A stretch of DNA of 64,000 bases from Triplophysa rosa (Eukaryota; Chordata; Actinopteri; Cypriniformes; Nemacheilidae). This document shows positions 56,432 through 64,000 of the stretch, in pieces (the first letter of the stretch is position 1; each line of letters starts with the position of its first letter). The translations under genes and the position numbers were made by a program. The notes below the pieces were generated by a model. That model was not told where the DNA came from. It saw only the letters and a list, made by a program, of their open reading frames with translations, and made no database searches. The stretch spans positions 25,905,358 to 25,969,357 of the forward strand of contig NC_079898.1 of the NCBI RefSeq assembly GCF_024868665.1, read 5' to 3'.

Positions 56432-59400
56432 CTTCCGCTCTGTGTTTGTTGATCGGTCTGGTGGGACTAATAATATAACTTCAATGTTTTGTTGAATTTT
56501 ATCGTGTATTCATTTGATTAAATAAACTTTTCTACTCTTCTTCTAAAATGATTGTTTTGATCAGGCTCTGGTGTTTATATCAAACTGTATTTCACTTTAA
56601 GTTTAATGGCAAAGAGGACATATTCTTTGCTGTTAAAGTGAAATCACTAAACCTAAACATATAAGAGTCACTAAACGGCACGTAAGAGGCTTTTGCATCT
56701 AAACTCTTCAAATGTACACCAAGTAATCATGTTATTTTGTTGTAATTGAAACCGAACGTTAAATAAGTGAAATTGCTTATTGGTGCTATATTTTTGACCA
56801 CATTTATCTTAATTTTCAGCGGTATTCAATATGCTGTAATTTCATATTTTCCGCACAATTCTTAATAATATTTCATATTCACTATACTGTAGATCACCCA
56901 GCCCTGCTAGCACTTTTCATTGTTGGGCTTATAGTTGCCACATTGCTATTGTAAACATGCAACAGTTTCCTATTATTATTATTATCAATGCTTTTCATTG
57001 TTGATTGAATATTGAACATTAATTTATGAAATCAATGATTCACTTGAAGCCGTGCATTGCCATTGATTTTACTGTGGTAAAGTAGATATCGGGTGCTTTT
57101 TGTTTTGTGTAGTGCCAAAGAAAAACACCTGACACCCCCAATGGAAACACACAGCGCCAATGTGGTGCTCAAATAGTCATTGTCTAAGCATCTTTGGGTT
57201 TGTAAAGGCAAACAGCAGGCCAGCTGTACCCGAGCATCAGTATTGCTGAACGCTTATCATTGGCAATAAATGTTTCTCTGAAAAACATCATCCGTTTGAC
57301 ATTTGTCTGTTTCTGTGGTCAGACTTGTGACTGTTTGTTTTAACGGCGTGTTTACGTTGATCTGTCCTCCTACGATGCGTCTGCCAGTCGTGAACAGAGT
57401 GGTTGATCTGTGGTTACTTCATTCCCAGTGTGTGTGTGTGTGTGTGTGTGTGAGGACACGTGAGGTTCTTAAATGTCACTCACACACGGCATGAGATGTG
57501 TTGACATAAAAACTCAACATCGAACATTTACATGGCATCATGTATCAAATTAGATGGAGTGTACTTCCATTTCTCGGTGTGTGCATGTACATCAATTCTT
57601 TATGATATAGGCTTTCGTTTATAGACATTTTGTTTTGTCTTTATTATATTATATATAAATACAATTCAAGAATTATTTATCTATGCAGAATGCATTGAAG
57701 TTATTAAAAATGAATCTTAAATAATTGTTTTCACATTATATAACAATCACTGAATTTATAACCCGTGTAAGTGTAATTGCAAAATGTTTCAGGTTCATTT
57801 TTAATTTGTGAATGCAGAATTTACATGATCGCGCATAAGTTCTGTATAAGTTAAGTATGTGCATTTATTAAGCAGACACATTGATCCAAAGTAACGATCT
57901 CATTGCACATCTCTGCTGTAAATGCGAGTGTTGAGTTTGGAGAATGCAGATTTGCAGAGAGATGTTGCATTCACATATTCCATTAATAACACTCACGGGC
58001 GTGGGTTAAACTGAGCGGTTGAATCGTGCGTTTCGCATGTCTGTTTAAAGTCAGAAACAGAGTGTTGGGTCATTTAAGTTCACCAGAATATTTGTGATGA
58101 TAAGTAGCGATTTCACAGTGAGTCACTGTTGGTTAAATAAGTAAACTTGCGTAAGATTGAGTGCCTTTCATTGTGTCTTTATCAATGGTTTTTAAAAGAA
58201 AAAAATATATAATTATATTCATCTGTGCAGGTGTAGAAAAAAAGCAAATGTAGATGATCTCTTTCATCATAATTTTTGAGGATTATCTCTTTCATCATAA
58301 TTTTTGAATCTGTGAAGTGCTGGAAGTCTTGTTTAGTTCAGTTTTCATGCATTTTTTTTATCAATATTAAAAAACTATAATGTGAATGATTTTTAGTTTA
58401 AAACCTAACTTTAACTTTCTCTCTTGAAAAGGTTTTAAGGTGTCATAAATTATTCAGTACGTTAAAAAAACATTTTTTCCCCAAGTTTTTTTTTTTGTGA
58501 TCTGATGAATTTAATTAAAAAAGCAAATAATACTTTGCCTATCGAAAATGATAACATTACATGTTTTTTTAGGTTGCTTCATGTTGTCATAATATCTCAG
58601 TATCCTATAGTATAGCTGATGTTGACATTTCAAATAAATGTCAAAACACTGATGTTGTTAAATGATAAGAAGTTTGTTGGTCGGGCAGAACAGATGTGCA
58701 GAAAGCTGAAGGGTTCAGCTCGGGTCACTTTAGGTCAAAGGTTTGGGTCCGTGCCAGGATCCTGACCTACTAACTTGATTGGGGTCACATGATGCTGGGT
58801 ATATGTGACTGTTTATCTAAAGCTCCGAGTGCTGCAGGTGCCACTCAACATCAGCAAACGCACAACTCATCCGACATTAACATGTTATAATTTAAAGTGT
58901 TATTCATGCCTGATTATAATTTTCTCAACGCATTTGCCACAAATCAGGCCTTCATGCTGAATTCTTCTTCATCAGCAAATGTTTTTAAAAGAGAAATCCT
59001 TCTAATAAAAAATAGGCCCCGAAATATACAGTAGTTGCCATAAGTGAGGTTCAGGAGGCATTTTTGCATAATATCTGCATAGTATTTGCATTTGCATGAT
59101 ATATTGCATAATCTATGCCCCTCAGGCATTCAGTTAAACCATCAAAATATGAGGTGTATGGCACAAAATGGAGAACCACTAAACTTTGTTTTTTCAACAT
59201 TTTAAACACAGCAAATTGGGAATTATGGGTTTTATATTACTTTTTACTTTATATTATTTTAATATAGTCATAATCTGTTATTCTAAGAACAAATGCATAC
59301 ATTATGTTTGGCAAACCTTAGCTAAGCTTCGATTTACACTCCAAACAAAACTACACAACAAACACGCACTAATATAATATAAACATATAACCTAAATTAT

Positions 59401-60645
59401 ATGTTTAATTAAACATTTTTTTCAGTGTACATGTGCTTTTATCCAAAGTGATTTGTAATTGAAGCAATCCATTTCACAGCGTGTGCATTGGTGCCATTCG
59501 AACCCACAACCTTTGCATCTGTCACGCTCAGCTTTATCAGTTAGGTACAGAAATGAGTCGGAGAGGACTTTGTAGATTGATATCAGCGCTGTCTTCAGCA
59601 TGATATTAATGCATTTCACACAAATAACTGTGCTCATGTAAACCATTGTTCTGTATGTCAGAAATCATGTTTAAATTGTATTAGTGGGTACGAGGGAGTG
59701 ATGATGATTATTTGAGTTGGAGGAGGAAATGAGTGAATGTGTAAGACACAAACATCCTGTGGGCAGCCCTGCGTCTGCACTTTATTTCTGCCGGTGTTTT
59801 GTTGAGATGCTCTTAATATCCTCACGTCCAGGTGCACGACAGATTTTTGCATTGAGAGGCAGAAATCACACAGCTGTGACATTATTCCTGAAGGTCGAGG
59901 CTGCTCTTTCTGACACGCAGCTCCATTTTTGTGATAGGAAAAGCGCACAGTTTATTGTTGTCTTTTATAGTACTGGCTAACATTTATAGTGCTTTTATTT
60001 AACACTCGCATGTGAAATTTGACATGAAACTTGAATAAAATTATGAAATAAGGAAGTTGCTCTTTTTTTAGGCGCATGGGTAAAAGGCATCTCTCGTGGG
60101 CAAAATTTGCAACGTATTTGAAAATTCCAATGAAGCCCCTGAAAATGACTGTCATGTGTTAGCAAAAGCTATATTTAAGATGTAGAATCTTCTCTCTATG
60201 ACGCTGTTTACAGGAAGTTGACCTTTCCATCAGTGACAGTGCTGTGACACGCTATTTTTATGGTTTAAAGTAACGTTCTGTTGCTTTAATATTTGTACTT
60301 AATGCTTGCACTTTACAAACCTGTAAAAATGATATAACCTAAAATTTTTGTTTGTTGAGAAATAATGAGTTATAGGTTATACCCAAAATCACAGACGAGA
60401 TCTTTTTATTTCTTTCTGCTTTTATTTCCCCGAAAAGCCACATAATGCTAAGTTTACCGTAACTCATAAACAACTGAGAACTTTATCAAATCTCCCGAGC
60501 TTTAAAAACAACAACATTTGAGCGAGAACATTTTCCCCTGGATAGCCTAAATTCGTGTTTGAACTAAGACAACGGGTTTAAATATTTCTGTTTTTATAGT
60601 GGAATCTGATGATTGAATGAAATTGTATATTTGTTATAGATGGAT
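56432..60645. other. intergenic, mostly unique AT-rich sequence
   Basis: No gene supported. A (TG)n tract lies at 57429-57452, a decayed 'atccaaagtaacgat' repeat near 57870, and an exact 28-bp tandem duplication at 58254-58310. The 59700-59960 part is balanced and repeat-free with open frames on both strands, but no recognisable protein. Confidence 0.5.
59430..59550 (+). repeat. fish interspersed repeat with tRNA-like tail
   Basis: gtgcttttatccaaagtgat is followed by cattcgaacccacaaccttt, which resembles the T-arm region of a tRNA-related sequence. A decayed copy of the type at 17155. Confidence 0.5.
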
Positions 60646-60959
60646 TAGGGCTGACTAATGATTCATCGCGATTAATCGAATCCATAATAAAAGTTTGTGT
60701 TTACGTAATATATGCCTGTATACTGTGCATATTAATTTTGTATTTATAAACACAAAAACATACACACATGTATACATATTAAGAAAATATTTAGATGTAT
60801 TTATTTATACTTAAAAAATAATATTAAAAAAAAAATATTTTTCTGAAATGCATGCATGTTTGTATTTATAAATTCAAAAGGAATATTCACAGTACACAGA
60901 CATATATTATGTAAATGCAAACTTTTATTATGGATGCGATTAATCATTTCACAGCCCTA
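60646..60959. mobile_element. 314-bp non-autonomous hAT element with 8-bp TSD
   Basis: Ends TAGGGCTGACTAATGATTCA and taatcatttcacagccctA are inverted. Flanks agatggat (60638-60645) and atatggat (60960-60967) match at 7 of 8. Confidence 0.85.
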
Positions 60960-60967
60960 ATATGGAT

Positions 60968-63900
60968 ATATAAAGAGAAGGAAAAGGAATCTTTAAGCTC
61001 CTGTTGACCACGGCCACACCCTAATGTGACTCAGCTCAAAATACGGGAAGTTGACACATTATATGAGGTTTGCTTGCTAACTGTTCCCTTTTTTTAACAC
61101 GCTGTAGTAAATCTTTTCGGAAACACCTTTGCTTAAATGTTCTGGTCACACCATCCCACAAACGCAAGTCAAGCAAACACAATGTCAGTGAGATGACCTT
61201 CGTTATATCTTCCTCCTCTCCAGAGAGAAGACGAGACTCATGACAGGGCTTGACAGAGATGTCGGAGCCAAAGCGCCCGTGATACAGATATGATGGATAT
61301 CTGTTTACAGACACAAAGGATTGAGGTGACTCAGGGCAGTCCGGGACGGATCTTTCTCTCTTTTGACAGGGGCTGAAAGTCACCCATCGGCGCCTTTAGC
61401 TGTCAGAACAACCAGCGGCCGTGTTTAAGTTCCTTTCGGAAGATTTTAGTGCTCAGAACTTGAGCTTTTGTTGCTCAGGAGTTCTCCGTTGTGTTTCATT
61501 TCATCCGTTTAGTCTCAGATGTTCCTGAAATTGTTTAGGAGAAATAAAACCGAAACAAACGAGAGTGTAGTTGTTGAAACGCGTGAAGAGTCTGGAGGTG
61601 TGAAATGAATGTAGATTGTCGAGGTCAAATAATCTGGATTTGGGGAAATTTGATGAGAAACGTTTGAGTTGACATCGAGATCTTCAATCATATTGACTTT
61701 TGATCGCAGACGAGACCAATCTGAGCTCAGTTTGACACACTGTTGACATCTCTTCTCAAACTCTCATGACGCACACGTTTGTGAGAAATGTGTATTAATG
61801 TGTACACCTTAATGTGTATTTTGGATATGTCCTTTCCATTAGAGCAAAAGAAGACATGAAAGCAAAATAGACCAACATCTCAAACTTGAACTTAAACAAT
61901 AACTGGAGAAGTTTGATGTCAGACACCTCATCTAATAGCGATCCATTTTATATGTTGTGTATGCGCTGATAGAGCTAAGCAGCCCTTCCTCAAATGTGAA
62001 ACAAAGTTCTTGTCACCATCAGTGTGTGTGTGCGTGGTACAGTAAGTGTAATTATAACAACAACAATAATAATATTATTAATTAAGTGTGAGGGATTTCA
62101 AAAGTTGTTTTAATATATTTAACATTTTCTTTGGAAAAAATTCAAACAAATATGAGAAGTGCCCGTTTTTCCACTTGAGCCCCTGCCCCTCAAAATGTCT
62201 GTGCACGGACAACGTTTGTAAATATTTGAAAATGGCCAACGTTGGTCAGGTTGTGAATTTATTCAAACATTTCTGGAATTCAAATGTTTTTCATAGGACA
62301 CTTTGAATGATACAATCTGATCTATTTGACGAGGTGGCTGATTCGGATGAATTTCTACGTACCGAAACGTACGATCACTGGAAAGAAGCAACACTGAAGC
62401 CCCGCCCCTAAACCTAAGATCGTACTAAAATGCACAAACGAGATCGTACGAATTAATTCGAATCATTCAACCGTCGTAAATCGTTACATTTTTGGGGTGA
62501 GTGAAGAAAATATGCTGTGATGTCCTGAAAATAAATTTCAGATATAAAAATATATAAATGACAAAAATGGTTGTATAATAAATCATTTTCTGACACTCTT
62601 CCTGTGGTCTCACTCCATTTCGCCTGTGAAGTAGAATACAAGCGGAGAGGTATTTATGTCGGTTTAAAACCTTGTTTACGTGTCGTGTTTGATGTTGTGG
62701 CACAGGTGGACTTGTGTGTTTGTGTTTCCTAATCCTCCACTTAAACGGTCTGTTACGGATCGTACCTGACAAAGGGATATTAGCATTGGCACATACGGTT
62801 ATAATCACCCAGAACACAATGACATCTCTTTGTGAGACTGCGGTGCGCTCATTATCTCCAGACGGCAGTCTGTCTTTTGTTTATTGGTGTGTAGTTATGA
62901 CACTGACAGAGACGTTTGTGTGTCTGTGTCCTGCTGACCTGTGTGTGCGTGTGTGCCCTCGCAGGGACCCGCCCTGACACGTCCATCTCCGGCACCCTCG
63001 TATACCCCGCTGGTCTTTGTCCGGCAGTGCGTAAACAAAGGGTGAACCAGATGCCGAGATCAGACGGAACGGCGTCACATGTGTGCAGATGCATTAGCCT
63101 GCTGATATTAGGGATTGTTTAACTTCTTACCAAATGTCACCCTGTTGTCCAAACGTGATGGAATCAAAAAATGTTTTTTGTGGCTTTTAAATGTTAAGAC
63201 TTACTATAACGTGCTACTGTATAAAAAAGTAGCATTTAGAAGATTAAAGCATTTGAAACTTTTATGATGTCATTCTGCACTTTTCATCAGACTCCAGACT
63301 GAAGTGAACTGAACACTATTTGAAAAGGGGGAGGAGCCATTCATTATGTCCTGTTGTAACTTCCTGTTCGTTCCAGTGGGAATTACACATCCAACAAAGA
63401 TTCTTTTCAAGTTGCTTCAGTGGGTCTTTCATTTTTTCTACAGGTCATGGATGGGATTAAATGGAGAGCACATGCAGAGATTTGTAATCTGACGTTTTCT
63501 AAAGATTTTCAACTGTTCTGTTGTAAATATGTTGGTGTTTTTAACACATCAACATTTCCCAAGACCACATCATCTACGCTTTGAATCTATAGTCTTTCCC
63601 TCAGGATTGTTTTCAGGACACAAATGAATGTTTAAAACCAGTATGGCTAAACTCCATTTGGTCGCTATTAAGTGCTGGAATTCGAAATCAATTCTTAACA
63701 GTTCCTTCAACTATGTCCCTTTCAAACCTGATGGCACTTATATTGTAAATACCCTTAAAACCAGAGGAGAGTCCCTAACATTCAGTATATCACTTTCATC
63801 TGACTGCCTGATTCTCAGTAATGTTCCACGACCAGCGACGATGTTGATCCGCGATCATGTCCGGCACGTGATTTGATTTGACACATGATGTCGGTGATGT

Positions 63901-64000
63901 CTCGTGAAGGTTCGTCCAGACTCAGAATGTGAGACGTGAGGAGTCGCAAGTGAACGGCCGGTCGTGGATGAAGAGGTTTGTGATGCAGGTTATTTTGTTG
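60968..64000. other. intergenic: unique sequence with one repeat near 62330-62470
   Basis: 61000-61420 and 62590-63110 are balanced and repeat-free, with open frames that have no recognisable products (minus-strand 115 codons at 61036-61383). The 62330-62470 part (ggtggctgattcggatgaat ... agccccgcccctaaacctaa) is a cyprinid-type dispersed repeat. An 82-codon frame at 63628-63876 is unassigned. Confidence 0.5.

Noticed and set aside
59430..59550. Possible tRNA gene (gaacccacaacc motif)
   Set aside because: Only a T-arm-like stretch is present and no cloverleaf can be formed; it is part of a tRNA-related interspersed repeat.
62852..63122. Overlapping open frames on both strands around TG/CG-rich sequence
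   Set aside because: Frames on both strands are driven by gtgtgt-type composition; no protein recognised.
63628..63876. 82-codon plus-strand frame (FKTSMAKLHLVAIKCWNSKS start)
   Set aside because: Codon use is not unreasonable, but no family, splice structure or promoter was recognised; too short to call on sequence alone.
1..64000. CRISPR arrays, operons, phage or plasmid features
   Set aside because: Spliced genes, AATAAA signal and fish transposons show eukaryotic nuclear DNA; the regular repeats are minisatellites without spacer structure.

Overview
The window is vertebrate nuclear DNA, almost certainly from a cypriniform (carp/zebrafish-type) fish. The single recognisable gene is an intron-rich ortholog of ANAPC1, whose sequence is close to the vertebrate protein. 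The rest is packed with short non-autonomous DNA transposons typical of cyprinid genomes: 'GTTCACCC' palindromes, hAT ends beginning TAGGG..., TTAA-flanked elements, a Tc1/mariner relic, and tracts rich in 'ACTATAGTAA'. There are also GA, TG and TA microsatellites. A run of six Ns at 23995-24000 inside a TA repeat is an assembly gap.

Layout. Positions 1-19374 carry the 3' part of anapc1 on the plus strand: 20 exons whose splice phases join into one open frame of about 682 C-terminal residues, ending in TGA at 19372-19374. An AATAAA signal lies at 19599-19604. This part of APC1 contains the proteasome/cyclosome (PC) repeat region and the C-terminal tail. The 5' part of the gene (about two thirds of the protein) lies upstream of the window. 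The introns hold a Tc1 relic (495-1713), several palindromic elements, two hAT-type elements with 8-bp target-site duplications (10582-11658, 15799-16416), a TTAA element and a 614-bp near-perfect palindrome (9598-10211).

From about 19.6 kb to 64 kb I can support no protein-coding gene. This region holds transposon relics, many of them nested, and stretches of balanced unique sequence that could be conserved non-coding DNA. A CpG-dense patch at 21560-22460 and a YY1/CpG patch near 24.63 kb are promoter-like. One exon-like open frame at 55301-55426 is unproven.

I found no multi-gene system in which genes work together. The most informative structures are records of genome rearrangement: a triple-nested insertion at 51276-52213 whose empty site survives near 54.07 kb; a hAT insertion at 50470-50829 with a perfect TSD and a matching empty copy near 48.05 and 48.46 kb; a tandem duplication with an internal 32-bp array at 48003-48670; and the long palindrome at 9598-10211. 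Two anapc1 introns have unusual splice signals: a weak donor and acceptor around intron 3, and a (TG)n tract at the exon 13 acceptor.
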